DNA of 64,000 nucleotides, taken from Paenibacillaceae bacterium (GTDB lineage Bacteria; Bacillota; Clostridia; Lachnospirales; Lachnospiraceae). Position 1 is the stretch's first letter. Each line of letters begins with the position of its first letter. This document shows positions 15,226 through 24,645 of this stretch, one piece after another. The position numbers and the translations under genes are program-made. The DNA lies in contig SVDU01000001.1 of NCBI GenBank assembly GCA_015057705.1, positions 389,299-453,298 on the forward strand. Reading direction: 5' to 3'. Under the pieces are notes generated by a model, which saw only the letters and a program-made list of their open reading frames with translations, did no database searches and had not been told where the DNA came from.

Positions 15226-16242
15226 ATGTATAGACCTTGGAGCTTAAAAGAGATAGATAATATTCCCCGAAACGGCATTAAAGTATTTTCATGTTTTTCC
15301 TGTGGAGGTGGTTCCACTATGGGATACAAGCTGGCCGGCTGTCAGGTGCTTGGTAATTGTGAAATAGATCAAAGGATTAATGAACTGTATAATAGAAATC
15401 ATCATCCCTTATATTCATACAATATGGACATAAGGGATTTTGTTAAATTATCGGACAATGATCTGCCACCTGAATTATTTCAATTGGATATATTAGATGG
15501 ATCGCCGCCATGTAGTGTGTTTTCAATGTCCGGGAACCGTGAGAACGACTGGGGGAAAGCCAAACGATTCCGGGAGGGCCAGGCAGCCCAAACGTTGGAT
15601 GATTTGTTCTTTGAATTTATATCCGTCATTCGAAAATTAAAGCCAAAAGTATTCATAGCTGAAAATGTAAAAGGTATGCTACATGGCAGTGCAAAAGGTT
15701 ATATAAGTGAGATCCTCAATAAAGTTGATGAAGCTGGATATAAAGTCCAGCTTTTTTGCTTAAATTCTGCCGTAATGGGCGTTCCACAGCGCCGTGAAAG
15801 AGTATTTTTTATTGGTCATAGAAAAGAGCTGCCATACTCAAAGTTGAATCTGGATTTTACCATGAGACCGATTCGCTTTGGAGAGATCAGGAGCTTAGCC
15901 GGTGGACCGGTTACTAAAGAGACATATCAACTTTTGAAGCACAAAACACCAACCGACCGCAATTTGGCTGATATCAATAACCGGCTGTTTAATAAACAGA
16001 GTAGATTTAATGCAGCTGTAGTTTGGGACAGCATTGTTTCGCCAACCATTACATCTAATGGTGATTTCCTGAGGGCTATCGACGACAGTAAATTTTCAGA
16101 TATGGATTACATTAATTGCCAGACGTTCCCTGTGGATTATGATTTTAATAAGACCAGCGTTCAATATGTATGTGGAATGTCTGTGCCACCGCTGATGATG
16201 AAGGAAATAGCAACTCAGATATGCAATCAGTGGTTTTTCTAA
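15226..16242 (+). CDS. Phage DNA (cytosine-5-)-methyltransferase
   Basis: ATG at 15226 follows GGAAGGGG; the longer frame would overlap the ParB gene. The 338-residue protein has the C5 methyltransferase motifs in order: motif I FSCFSCGGGSTMGYKLAG (AdoMet binding), motif IV GSPPCSVFS with catalytic C96, motif VI ENV at 146-148, motif VIII PQRRERVFFIG, and motif X near the end (QYVCGMSVPPLMMKEIA). It transfers a methyl group to C5 of cytosine in a sequence not deducible here. The position between ParB and terminase suggests protection of phage DNA from host restriction, relevant given the type I system downstream. The target recognition region is short (about 215-285). Confidence 0.92.
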   Translation: MYRPWSLKEIDNIPRNGIKVFSCFSCGGGSTMGYKLAGCQVLGNCEIDQRINELYNRNHHPLYSYNMDIRDFVKLSDNDLPPELFQLDILDGSPPCSVFSMSGNRENDWGKAKRFREGQAAQTLDDLFFEFISVIRKLKPKVFIAENVKGMLHGSAKGYISEILNKVDEAGYKVQLFCLNSAVMGVPQRRERVFFIGHRKELPYSKLNLDFTMRPIRFGEIRSLAGGPVTKETYQLLKHKTPTDRNLADINNRLFNKQSRFNAAVVWDSIVSPTITSNGDFLRAIDDSKFSDMDYINCQTFPVDYDFNKTSVQYVCGMSVPPLMMKEIATQICNQWFF

Positions 16243-16275
16243 AACACAAAACAAACGATTGAGAGGTGGTGAGGA

Positions 16276-17037
16276 GTGAATGAAGTCAGGGCTCCAAATT
16301 ATGAATTAGCCTTGATTGATTATCAATCAGGCATGAAATATAAAGATATCGCCGAAAAGCATGGTGTTACCATTAATACCGTTAAATCATGGAAAACAAG
16401 ATATAAGTGGTCCAAGGATAAAAAAAAAGGTGTGCACACAAAATCTGATAAGGTGTGCACACAAAAAGGTGGGCAACCAGGCAATAGAAATGCGGCTGGA
16501 CACGGAGCACCGGCCATGAATAAAAACGCAGTTAAGCACGGACTCTTTAGCAAGTATCTGCCAGAGGAAACGTTGGCCATTGTTGAGGAGCTTCAGGAGA
16601 ACGCATTGGACCCGGCGGATATTCTTTATGATAATATCCTCATGCAGCATGCAGCTATAATTAGGGCTCAAAGAATAATGTATGTGAAGAATCAGTCGGA
16701 TCTGACTAAGGAGCTGAAGAAGGTTAAGACTTCAACAAGCGGTATGAGTGGGAAGAATAAATCCTCGGAGTTGGAGTATGAATTGCAATTTGCCTGGGAT
16801 AAGCAGGCCAGTTACCTTCAGGCCCAGTCCAGGGCAATGCAGACGCTTACAACTATGCTTAAGCAGTTTAAGGAATTGACTGCTCCCGATGATGAGCGCA
16901 GAATGCGTTTGGAACTTATGCAAGTTGAACTTGAAAAACGTCGCAACGAGACAGATTCACTTGGCGGTGGTGAAAATGTAGTTGATGATTGGATTGATGC
17001 TGTTACCGGTGAAGATGAGGGGGATGATGTTGATTGA
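16276..17037 (+). CDS. terS: Terminase small subunit (PBSX XtmA type)
   Basis: GTG start at 16276 with GAGGTGGTGAGGA upstream. The 253-residue protein begins with a helix-turn-helix (YKDIAEKHGVTINTVKSWKTRY, about 18-40), then GGQPGNRNAAGHGAPAMNKNAVKHG, a stretch characteristic of PBSX-type small terminases, a central coiled coil and an acidic C-terminus. It recognises the packaging site and delivers DNA to the large subunit. The stop overlaps the TTG start of the large subunit gene. Confidence 0.88.
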   Translation: MNEVRAPNYELALIDYQSGMKYKDIAEKHGVTINTVKSWKTRYKWSKDKKKGVHTKSDKVCTQKGGQPGNRNAAGHGAPAMNKNAVKHGLFSKYLPEETLAIVEELQENALDPADILYDNILMQHAAIIRAQRIMYVKNQSDLTKELKKVKTSTSGMSGKNKSSELEYELQFAWDKQASYLQAQSRAMQTLTTMLKQFKELTAPDDERRMRLELMQVELEKRRNETDSLGGGENVVDDWIDAVTGEDEGDDVD

Positions 17038-18473
17038 GAAAGGAATCCCTTCGTTGCGACGGTCGCAACAGTAAATCTTCTAAGCGCAGGGCATTTTTTA
17101 AGGAGCGAATTCCAATATACCGTAAAAATCCTGTTTTATTTGCTCAGGAGGTTCTTTTGTTTGAGCCTGATCCATGGCAGCAAGAGGCTCTTATGGATTT
17201 GGCTGAGCACCCGAAAGTAAGTATTAAGTCTGGCCAGGGTGTCGGAAAAACCGGTATTGAAGCTGTAGCCCTTCTGTGGTTTTTAACATGTTTTCCATTT
17301 CCTCGAGTGGTTGCCACAGCTCCGACAAAACAGCAATTACATGACGTGTTGTGGTCTGAGGTATCCAAATGGCAGGAACGGGCTCCTCTGCTCCAGGAAA
17401 TATTGAAATGGACTAAAACCTATATCTACATGAAGGGGCATGAGAAAAGGTGGTTTGCTACTGCCAGAACGGCAACCAAGCCGGAGAATATGCAAGGCTT
17501 CCATGAAGATAACATGCTTTTTATCATAGACGAAGCTTCTGGTGTGGCTGATCCGATTATGGAAGCAATCCTGGGTACCCTGTCTGGAGGAAATAACAAG
17601 CTGCTTATGTGTGGCAATCCTACCAGAACCAGCGGTACCTTTTATGATGCCTTTTATTCTTCCAGAAGGATGTATAAGTGCCATACGGTCTCATCAGAGG
17701 ACAGTCCACGTACCAATAAAGACAATATTAAGACATTGGTTGACCGGTTCGGATATGACAGTAATGTAGTCCGGGTACGTGTCCGGGGATTATTTCCGAA
17801 ACAGGAAGATGATGTGTTTATTGCCCTGCAACTTTTGGATGCAGCAATTGAACTTGAAATAGATATGGAAGAGGAAAACGAGGAATACACCCCTGACCGC
17901 ATTGATATAGGTGTGGACGTTGCCCGCTTTGGTAATGATAATACGGTAATAGCCCAGAAGATTGATAAGGTTATACCGGATCTCCTTGTCCGTCATGGAC
18001 AGGATACGATGAAAACTGCCGGTGATATTGTTCGCATGTATCGGAGTTTACTTGAAAAATATCCGAAGTATGATAATTACATCTATGTCAAAATTGATGA
18101 TACTGGTGTCGGTGGTGGTGTCAGTGACCGTCTGAAGGAGCTGCAAAGCGATCCGGAAGAGAAGCTGGAGAAACTGGTTGTTGTTCCTGTTAATTTCGCA
18201 AAGAAGGCACCAAAGACAAAGTCAGCCAGGTATTATGATGATATTGTAACTTGGATGTGGGCGAATGTACGTGACCTCTTGGAGAACAAAGAAGTTAAGC
18301 TGCCTGATGATTCAATCTTAGTCGGTGAATTCTCCACACGGAAGTATAATTTCCAGTCCAACGGTAAGCAGAGGCTTGAAAGCAAAGATGAATTGAAAAA
18401 GAGGGGATTAACTTCTCCGGACAGGGCGGATGCGGTTGCATTAGCCTGTATGCCAGTATTTAAAAAGAAATAA
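17034..18473 (+). CDS. terL: Terminase large subunit
   Basis: TTG start at 17034 overlaps the small-subunit stop, with GAGGGGG upstream. The 479 residues contain the ATPase motor with Walker A SGQGVGKT (67-73) and Walker B LFIIDEAS (D166/E167), then the RNase H-like nuclease starting IGVDVARFGNDNTV near residue 293 with IDDTGVGGG near 355 and a late acidic motif DRADAVALA. It translocates and cuts the phage genome into the prohead. Length and motifs are complete. A GTTGCGAC palindrome lies inside its first codons. Confidence 0.95.
   Translation: MRKESLRCDGRNSKSSKRRAFFKERIPIYRKNPVLFAQEVLLFEPDPWQQEALMDLAEHPKVSIKSGQGVGKTGIEAVALLWFLTCFPFPRVVATAPTKQQLHDVLWSEVSKWQERAPLLQEILKWTKTYIYMKGHEKRWFATARTATKPENMQGFHEDNMLFIIDEASGVADPIMEAILGTLSGGNNKLLMCGNPTRTSGTFYDAFYSSRRMYKCHTVSSEDSPRTNKDNIKTLVDRFGYDSNVVRVRVRGLFPKQEDDVFIALQLLDAAIELEIDMEEENEEYTPDRIDIGVDVARFGNDNTVIAQKIDKVIPDLLVRHGQDTMKTAGDIVRMYRSLLEKYPKYDNYIYVKIDDTGVGGGVSDRLKELQSDPEEKLEKLVVVPVNFAKKAPKTKSARYYDDIVTWMWANVRDLLENKEVKLPDDSILVGEFSTRKYNFQSNGKQRLESKDELKKRGLTSPDRADAVALACMPVFKKK
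17053..17069. repeat. GTTGCGA/TCGCAAC palindrome, copy 2
   Basis: GTTGCGACGGTCGCAAC, a perfect inverted repeat around a single G, within codons 7-12 of terL. It is the exact reverse complement of the copy at 40515. A half site, CGTCGCAAC, lies about 110 bases upstream at 16939-16947. Confidence 0.6.
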
Positions 18474-18495
18474 TTGTGGGAAGGAGGTAAAGATC

Positions 18496-20133
18496 TTGGA
18501 GGAAGTACAGGAGCAGGAAGAAAAAAAGCGTATCCATAATTCGGTTGTCATTAAAACCATATCAGAGGACCGTGTAGCTATTATGGAAAGCAAAGCGGTT
18601 GATGAAGATGAATTTCATGGACTGTATGAAGATGGGGCTGTTTTGGAACCGCTTTATAATCCGGAGCAGTTAACCCGGCTTTCCGAAAACAGCGATATCC
18701 TACAGCAATGCATAGATGCGTATAAGACTAATATTGTGGGTTTTGGTGTAGACTTTGATTATGATATTGATGTGGATAAGCAGAATGAGAGCATTCAATC
18801 AGCTCTTGATAAAGAATGGACTAAGTATGAAAACTTCTTTAAATTCTGCAATTTTGATGAAAGCTATACAGAAATCATGAAAAAGGTTGTTGATGATAGG
18901 GAGCGTATCGGTTGGGGAACCTTAGAGGTTATAGAAGATGCTGTTGGCAGACCTGCAGGGCTGGAACATATACCGGCGCATAAAGTACGCTTATGTAAAA
19001 GGGAGAGGAAAGCCATTTCAGTAAAAACAATGGTTCCCAATGACAATGGAGAATTGATCGAAATTACTATCATGAAAAAATTCAGGAAGTTTGTTCAGAT
19101 CGTGGATAGCCGGAAGGTATTCTTTAAAGAATTTGGAGATCCGAGAACATTGAATTGTAAAACAGGGTTGCATGATGAAGCCGCTGCGGATGAAGACAAA
19201 GCCACAAGCATTATCTTTTTTAATATCTATTGTCCTTATACACCCTATGGTTTACCGAGGTACATAGGTCAGCTACTTAATGTTCAGGGAAACAGGAAGG
19301 CCGAAGAACTTAATTATACTTATTTCATGGACGGCAGGCATATGCCAATGGCCATCATTGTAGAAAATGGAAAGTTGACAGATGAATCTATTCAAAATAT
19401 ATCCAATTCTAAAGGAGATAAAGCCAGGCATAAATATTTGATTCTGGAAGCTGAGGGAGCTGAAAAGACAGTATCAATAGGTGATGATGATGAAAAATCA
19501 AAGGTGAACATTCGGTTTGAGAAGCTTGCGGAAATGTTGGAAAAGGATGGACTGTTTCAAGATTACTGTAAAAATAATCGTGATAAAATTCGATCCGCTT
19601 TTCGATTGCATCCGATATATACCGGAGAGAGTCAGGACTACACCAGAGCCACAGCTGATACTGCAAGGCAGGTCACAGAAGAGCAGGTGTTCCAACCGGA
19701 GCGGGAGGACATCGCTTTCAAATTTAACAACACTCTTAAGCGAGTACTGGAAATAAACCAGGTAAGCATGAAATTTGTGGCTCCTACCATATCGGATAAG
19801 GCAGAGATTGCTACAGCTATTGCACCTTATGTACAGGCCGGCGCGGCATCACCGAATATGCTTATAGATGCCCTGGGAGATCTGCTTGGCAAGTCATTTG
19901 AGCCTTTTGAGGGTGAATGGGCTGATAAGCCCTTACAATTATTGCTTAAGGAAATGGAACTGGAAGCAAGTCAGAGTAATGGATATGGAAGTGAAGAACA
20001 AATAAATAATGGTTCTGTAGGGCAGGAAAATGACCAGAATACTATAGAAAAGTCTGAAAGCATTGAAAGTATAGTCGGGATATTAAAAGGCTTGCAAATA
20101 GCAATAGAGGAGGCGCTTACAGATGAAGCCTAA
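18496..20133 (+). CDS. Phage portal protein (PBSX family)
   Basis: TTG start at 18496, preceded by GGAAGGAGG. 545 residues, within the portal range. The N-terminal region (LYNPEQLTRLSENSDILQQCIDAYKTNIVGFG) and the central PLYNP/PYTPYGLPRYIGQLLNVQGNRKAEELNYTYF stretch are typical of PBSX-type portals. The C-terminus is acidic with coiled-coil potential and overlaps the head morphogenesis gene by 11 bases. It forms the dodecameric DNA channel at the capsid vertex. Confidence 0.9.
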   Translation: MEEVQEQEEKKRIHNSVVIKTISEDRVAIMESKAVDEDEFHGLYEDGAVLEPLYNPEQLTRLSENSDILQQCIDAYKTNIVGFGVDFDYDIDVDKQNESIQSALDKEWTKYENFFKFCNFDESYTEIMKKVVDDRERIGWGTLEVIEDAVGRPAGLEHIPAHKVRLCKRERKAISVKTMVPNDNGELIEITIMKKFRKFVQIVDSRKVFFKEFGDPRTLNCKTGLHDEAAADEDKATSIIFFNIYCPYTPYGLPRYIGQLLNVQGNRKAEELNYTYFMDGRHMPMAIIVENGKLTDESIQNISNSKGDKARHKYLILEAEGAEKTVSIGDDDEKSKVNIRFEKLAEMLEKDGLFQDYCKNNRDKIRSAFRLHPIYTGESQDYTRATADTARQVTEEQVFQPEREDIAFKFNNTLKRVLEINQVSMKFVAPTISDKAEIATAIAPYVQAGAASPNMLIDALGDLLGKSFEPFEGEWADKPLQLLLKEMELEASQSNGYGSEEQINNGSVGQENDQNTIEKSESIESIVGILKGLQIAIEEALTDEA

Positions 20134-21172
20134 GAGAAGAGCAGTTCTTCTATCCATAGTAAAATCAATCGAAGGAGTGCTTGAAAAAATAGATAAGGAA
20201 AATGAGGTATTCATAAATTCCTTTGATAACCTGACGAAAGAACAAAAGAAAATTGCATTAAAGGGATTGGAAGAGCTTGTGAAAAAACTCCAGGCTTTTT
20301 TTATTGCTCAAAAAAAGGATTACATAAAGGCCATGAAAGAGCTGCCTGCTTATCTTAAAAAGCGTAAGATCAAGTACCGGATAAACATAAAAAAGGCAGA
20401 TGGCATTCCGGATGATATTTTAGACCAGTTTGTTGAAGTGATAACGGATTTTGTTTTTGCAAATGACAAACGGAGAATAGAGCAGTTGGAGGAAATATAT
20501 GCTGCGTATTCTGGTTCAGTATTCCCTGGGGTTGCTGAGATATGTGCCCGGTCCGTTGAAGGTTCTAAGCTTGGAAATGAACTGACATTGACAGATATGG
20601 CGGTAAAATGGTTGGAACAGCACAAGATTAAATTTGCACAGGAAGTTACAGAATCTACCCACAATTCAGTTATAAGGTCCTTGAAAAATACACTCACTGG
20701 TGCCAATGGAATCATAAGCGGTTCAGAGGACTTGATTTCTGTTCTACCGGATTTTTTTAAACAAACAGGACTGAAGCAGAAAAGCAAAAACCTTACCAGT
20801 GTTACTGATGTTGACCTTTATAACAAAATGTCCCAGGAGATCGAACAGCAGGCATGCTTTGAACATTACAGAGCCAGGAGGATAGCCAGAACAGAAACTA
20901 TAAATGCCACGAATTCGGCAACTCTTGAGGGGTGGAGGCAAAGTGACGTAATAGGCGGTAAGCAATGGGTATGTGCCATGAGTGATAACAGCAGGAAATC
21001 TCATAAAAAAGCTAACGGCCAGATTGTGGATGTTGATAAACCTTTTATGGTTGATGGTGAAAAACTCATGCATCCGGGAGATACCTCTATGGGAGCCAGT
21101 GCTGAAAATGTTATAAACTGCCGTTGTACCATGAAATCCGTACTGAAATATAAGATGAAAGGGAGGGGATAG
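20123..21172 (+). CDS. Phage head morphogenesis protein (Mu gpF / SPP1 gp7 type)
   Basis: ATG at 20123 inside the end of the portal gene, with GAGGAGG upstream. 349 residues: a helical N-terminal half, then the Mu F-like minor head domain at about 245-345 with ARRIARTETINATNSATLEGW, a WVCAMSDNSRKSHKKANG segment, and the ending ENVINCRCTM. Such proteins are minor capsid components associated with the portal and may travel with ejected DNA. Confidence 0.88.
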   Translation: MKPKRRAVLLSIVKSIEGVLEKIDKENEVFINSFDNLTKEQKKIALKGLEELVKKLQAFFIAQKKDYIKAMKELPAYLKKRKIKYRINIKKADGIPDDILDQFVEVITDFVFANDKRRIEQLEEIYAAYSGSVFPGVAEICARSVEGSKLGNELTLTDMAVKWLEQHKIKFAQEVTESTHNSVIRSLKNTLTGANGIISGSEDLISVLPDFFKQTGLKQKSKNLTSVTDVDLYNKMSQEIEQQACFEHYRARRIARTETINATNSATLEGWRQSDVIGGKQWVCAMSDNSRKSHKKANGQIVDVDKPFMVDGEKLMHPGDTSMGASAENVINCRCTMKSVLKYKMKGRG

Positions 21173-21174
21173 CC

Positions 21175-21627
21175 TTGGGTGATGTTATTTCAACTGTCAT
21201 ACCAATTGCCAAGGTGGATACTGTGACCAAGACAGTAATTGGTGTGGTTTACAAAGCGTCAAAGACGTTTGATGCCAATGGGAAACCATTAGACAATATT
21301 GACTCTCATGGAAATTGGGCAACTGTGGAAGAAGTAAAAAAAGCTTGCCATAATTTTAATAAAAAGCTGCAGCAAAAGAAACTTATAGGAAAGGTCGGAA
21401 TTGATAAGCAGCACAATGAAAAGCCGGGATACGGAGTTGTAATTGAAAGCTATATTGCAATGTCTGATATACCGGATATTAATGCTTCCCAAGGTGACTG
21501 GGTGGCTGCTGTTGAGGTTACCGACAATGAATGCTGGAAGGAGATTGAGAAAGGTGAAATCGAAGGTTTTTCTATTGGCGGAACTGCAAAGATAGATACA
21601 TCGAAAGGAGGTGAAAAAGGTGATTAA
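21175..21627 (+). CDS. xkdF: XkdF-like prohead protease domain
   Basis: TTG start at 21175 two bases after the previous stop, with GGGAGGGG upstream. The 150-residue product matches the first part of XkdF, a putative phage serine protease: GNWATVEEVKKACHNF, a conserved H in DKQHNEKPGYGVVIESYIA, and EIEGFSIGGTAKI at the end. In PBSX-like phages the protease domain and a scaffold region are one polypeptide; here a second, overlapping gene carries the rest. It probably matures the prohead. Confidence 0.75.
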   Translation: MGDVISTVIPIAKVDTVTKTVIGVVYKASKTFDANGKPLDNIDSHGNWATVEEVKKACHNFNKKLQQKKLIGKVGIDKQHNEKPGYGVVIESYIAMSDIPDINASQGDWVAAVEVTDNECWKEIEKGEIEGFSIGGTAKIDTSKGGEKGD

Positions 21628-22591
21628 AAAAATTATGAAAGCGGCAAAGCAGCCTGAAATCATACCTGGGGAAATGAGTGATATGGATATCGACATGATT
21701 TCCCTGGTGAGAAAAGGAGCAAACGGTCAGAAAATTCAGATTTATAAGTCTGATGATTCAGATGAAACAGAAGGTGATGAGGAAGCACAAGGTCTTCTGG
21801 AGGTCTTGAAATTTTATTTCAATAAAGGGAAAGTGCAAAAGGCAGATGAAGCAGCAAAACCGGCAGCGAAAATCCCCAAAAAGACCTTTTCCAGTATGAT
21901 GGCTGTAAACGATATCACAGAAAACATGTGGAGAGCGAATGACACATTACGCTCTGTTATGCGTGATATTATCAACAATGAAGAAATTACTGATAAGAAG
22001 GCAGCGTTATTGCAGGCTGTTGATGAATATTCCGCCTATATGAAAGACAAGGTGAATGTTTCAACAATAGCCAAGAGCGCGGCCTTTTTTGATGTTCCGG
22101 AATCTGTTATTGAAAAGGCTGGGAAGAAAGTCTCCTCAAAAAATTTAACTGCACTTAGGGATGCACAAAAGGCTTTGTCAGCAGTTATTGAGGAAGCGGA
22201 AGGACCAAAGAATCCGGAAGATGATCCGGATGAAGAAAAAAACAAGGAAGGCAACGAGAAACCTGGTGGTGAGAAGGAGGATGGAGAAGTGAAAAAAGAA
22301 GAATTGACTAATGTTATGAAAGAAGCTCTGGAGGATATCTTAAAGCCAATTGCAGAAAGGCTTGACAAGATTGAAAAGTCAGATACAGATGTGACTGAAG
22401 AGGAAGAAGCTGCAGAGGGAAATATTGCAGAGGTTGTAAAATCTGCAATATCAGAAGCCGTTAAACCAATTAATGAGAGACTTGAAAAGATTGAGAAATC
22501 CCGTGCCCTGCCCCGTAGTAAAGAAGGTGATGAACCGAATCAGGTTCAGAAATCGGAGGCAGGTATATATGACGGTTTTTTCGTTGAATAA
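21620..22591 (+). CDS. XkdF C-terminal/scaffold-like protein
   Basis: The GTG at 21620 is favoured over GTG 21611 because AAAGGAGG lies 8 bases upstream of it and overlaps the other. 323 residues. It starts with DMDIDMISLVRKGANGQKIQIYKSDD, a sequence normally internal to XkdF-type proteins, then long acidic, Lys/Glu-rich, coiled-coil regions with two similar segments (LKPIAERLDKIEKS and VKPINERLEKIEKS), as in scaffolding proteins. Its overlap with the protease gene suggests fission of an ancestral fused gene, with the products still made in fixed ratio. Confidence 0.65.
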   Translation: MIKKIMKAAKQPEIIPGEMSDMDIDMISLVRKGANGQKIQIYKSDDSDETEGDEEAQGLLEVLKFYFNKGKVQKADEAAKPAAKIPKKTFSSMMAVNDITENMWRANDTLRSVMRDIINNEEITDKKAALLQAVDEYSAYMKDKVNVSTIAKSAAFFDVPESVIEKAGKKVSSKNLTALRDAQKALSAVIEEAEGPKNPEDDPDEEKNKEGNEKPGGEKEDGEVKKEELTNVMKEALEDILKPIAERLDKIEKSDTDVTEEEEAAEGNIAEVVKSAISEAVKPINERLEKIEKSRALPRSKEGDEPNQVQKSEAGIYDGFFVE

Positions 22592-22606
22592 GGAGGGAAA
22601 GAGAGC

Positions 22607-23530
22607 ATGAACAACAGAACATTATTATCAAAAGCAGCGGTAGATACTTCAACGCTGGGAACTGGCGGCAAAATGAATGCGGAGCAGTCCACTCAGTTTA
22701 TTACTTTTATGAAAGACTATTCTGTATTTTTAAGATCGGTTGATTTTATCACTATGCAGACCACCAGACGTGTATTGGAATATGGTGATATTTCAAGGAG
22801 AAATATGCGTAAGGCAAAAGAAAATCAGGATAACCCGGCAACGGGCAGCTTCTCAACCAAACAGAGGGAGCTGAATGCGGTTGGTGTAATCATGCCTTAC
22901 GATATTACTTTCCAGTTCATGAAGGAAAATATCGAAAAAGGAAACATCAATACAACTCTTGCTCAGCTGTTTGCCCAGCAGTTCGCAAATGACACCATTG
23001 ATCTTGCTTTCAATGGCAATGAAACCTCAACTGATGATTTCCTGAATATCAATAACGGTTGGGTTGCCATAGGGGAAGCAGATGGCGGAACCCATAAAAT
23101 TGATAATGCAGGAATTACATCAAAAAGGGAACTTTTTAAAACGCTGCTCGGAGCTGTACCGAGCAAATACTTTCAGATGTATCAGCAGGAAGATAAGAGC
23201 CTCCTTAAGCTCCTGGTGTCTCATAATGTCAACCGAGAGTATAAGGAAGAACTGACAGAAAGAAACACGGCTCTTGGTGACAGTCTTCTGATCAGCGGCA
23301 ATCATGTGGCCTATGATGGATTTGAAATTATCCCGGTGGGCTTCCTTTCTGATGATGTACAGATGGTTACTCCACTGAAAAACCTGGCCTATGGCGTATA
23401 TGGAGGAAACATTGAGACTTATCATGATGTTGTACCAAGAAAAACACGCCATGAGTATACATTACTTGCTGACTTTGATTTTGAAATCCATAATCCTGAT
23501 GTACTGGTTATGGGAAATAAGAGAACCTGA
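22607..23530 (+). CDS. Major capsid protein (P2 gpN / XkdG type)
   Basis: ATG at 22607 with AAGGAGGG upstream. 307 residues with a HK97-type capsid pattern: an N-terminal arm ending in the alpha-rich FMKDYSVFLRSVDFITMQT, then the conserved FANDTIDLAFNGNE near 130, and a C-terminal NIETYHDVVPRKTRHEYTLLADFDFEIHNPDVLVM. It forms the icosahedral shell. Placement after protease and scaffold genes is canonical. Confidence 0.9.
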   Translation: MNNRTLLSKAAVDTSTLGTGGKMNAEQSTQFITFMKDYSVFLRSVDFITMQTTRRVLEYGDISRRNMRKAKENQDNPATGSFSTKQRELNAVGVIMPYDITFQFMKENIEKGNINTTLAQLFAQQFANDTIDLAFNGNETSTDDFLNINNGWVAIGEADGGTHKIDNAGITSKRELFKTLLGAVPSKYFQMYQQEDKSLLKLLVSHNVNREYKEELTERNTALGDSLLISGNHVAYDGFEIIPVGFLSDDVQMVTPLKNLAYGVYGGNIETYHDVVPRKTRHEYTLLADFDFEIHNPDVLVMGNKRT

Positions 23531-23544
23531 TAGGAGGGAACTTT

Positions 23545-23928
23545 ATGGGAAGAAAAGTAGAAGATAATCATAAGGTTGTAGTTGAAAATGAAAGCCCGGC
23601 TACAGATCTGATTCAACAGCAGGAAGAATTCACGTTTGAAGAAGAACCTGCGGCCGAACCGGAATCCAAAGAACCGGTTCAGCAGGAAGAGCCAGTAACC
23701 GAACCGGCCTCGGCATCAGAACCAGAAAAGAAAGAAGAGGAGAAAAAGGAAGAGCAGATACAGGAAGAGCAACCTAAGAAGAAACAGGCAGAATACTGGT
23801 TGATTCTCACAGGTGCGGCTTCCTATACTGGCTGCGGAATGCGTTTCTTTAAGAATCAGCCGACACTTGTTACGGATGACACAGCATGCAAAAAGCTTCT
23901 TTCTACAGGGCTTTTTGTATTGAAATAA
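23545..23928 (+). CDS. Small head-associated protein with acidic linker
   Basis: ATG at 23545 after AGGAGGG; 127 residues. Residues 10-80 are low complexity, almost entirely Glu, Pro, Gln, Lys and Ala, and residues 80-127 form a short folded unit (YWLILTGAASYTGCGMRFFKNQP...LLSTGLFVLK). Its position between capsid and connector genes suggests capsid decoration or head completion. The stop overlaps the next start (TAATG). Confidence 0.6.
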   Translation: MGRKVEDNHKVVVENESPATDLIQQQEEFTFEEEPAAEPESKEPVQQEEPVTEPASASEPEKKEEEKKEEQIQEEQPKKKQAEYWLILTGAASYTGCGMRFFKNQPTLVTDDTACKKLLSTGLFVLK

Positions 23929-24299
23929 TGGAAGCGTATCTGACTGCCAATGATTTGAAAGCAGGCGGAGAATTTGAAGGTGTTGTGTTGGAAGAGGACA
24001 TGGAGCAGTTATCTGATAAAACTCTGGAAAATCTGCTGAAAACAGGGAAGGAACTGATTGACGCATACTGCGGTATCTCATTTGATGATAAGATTCCCAA
24101 TATGGTTAAGGTAGTAAATGCTCAGCTGGTCCCAGCTCTAATCCAGGATGATACCAAAAACAGTGAAAGTGTGGACGGATATTCTTATCAGAATAATCTG
24201 TCTGCCTTTTCCTCTATACTTTCAAAGCTTGATTTTCTGGTAATTGGTGGAAAAACAATTTCGGAGCGTAAAAGAAGCGTAAGGGCAAGGGTGATCTGA
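23928..24299 (+). CDS. Head-tail connector protein
   Basis: The ATG at 23928 overlaps the previous stop; an upstream in-frame start at 23886 would cover conserved codons of the previous gene. 124 residues, helical (MEQLSDKTLENLLKTGKELIDAYCG) with a basic tail. Length, order and helical pattern fit the first connector (adaptor) after the capsid gene in PBSX-like phages. Confidence 0.6.
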   Translation: MEAYLTANDLKAGGEFEGVVLEEDMEQLSDKTLENLLKTGKELIDAYCGISFDDKIPNMVKVVNAQLVPALIQDDTKNSESVDGYSYQNNLSAFSSILSKLDFLVIGGKTISERKRSVRARVI

Positions 24300-24300
24300 T

Positions 24301-24642
24301 GTGAGTATAGGAAGAATGCTGATTCATAAATGCAATATCTATAAGCATGGTAATGAAAAAATCGGAAACTTTACTAAAAAAGTACCTAATATGAAAGCCT
24401 ATGAAAACCAAAGGTGTAGATTTATCCGGAAAAATTCAACTAATACAGAAGAAAATGGACGGGTAAAGGTAAATACATACTATGTTCTTATGCTTCCCAA
24501 AAGTGTATCAGTTGAAAATGGGAACATTGTTTGCTGGATAGACAAAAAGGGGAAAGAGACATACCGTTTTAAGGTTGAAGAGCCATATTCTCCATCCGGA
24601 AAATACAATCGTGTTTCAATAGAACGGGAAAGTGAGGCGTAA
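24301..24642 (+). CDS. Head closure protein (XkdH/DUF3599-like)
   Basis: GTG start one base after the preceding stop. 113 residues with beta-rich pattern: LIHKCNIYKHGNEK, then RCRFIRKNS, YYVLMLPKSVSVENGNIVCW, typical of head-tail stopper proteins that seal the connector. Gene order supports the assignment more than sequence does. Confidence 0.65.
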   Translation: MSIGRMLIHKCNIYKHGNEKIGNFTKKVPNMKAYENQRCRFIRKNSTNTEENGRVKVNTYYVLMLPKSVSVENGNIVCWIDKKGKETYRFKVEEPYSPSGKYNRVSIERESEA

Positions 24643-24645
24643 GAC

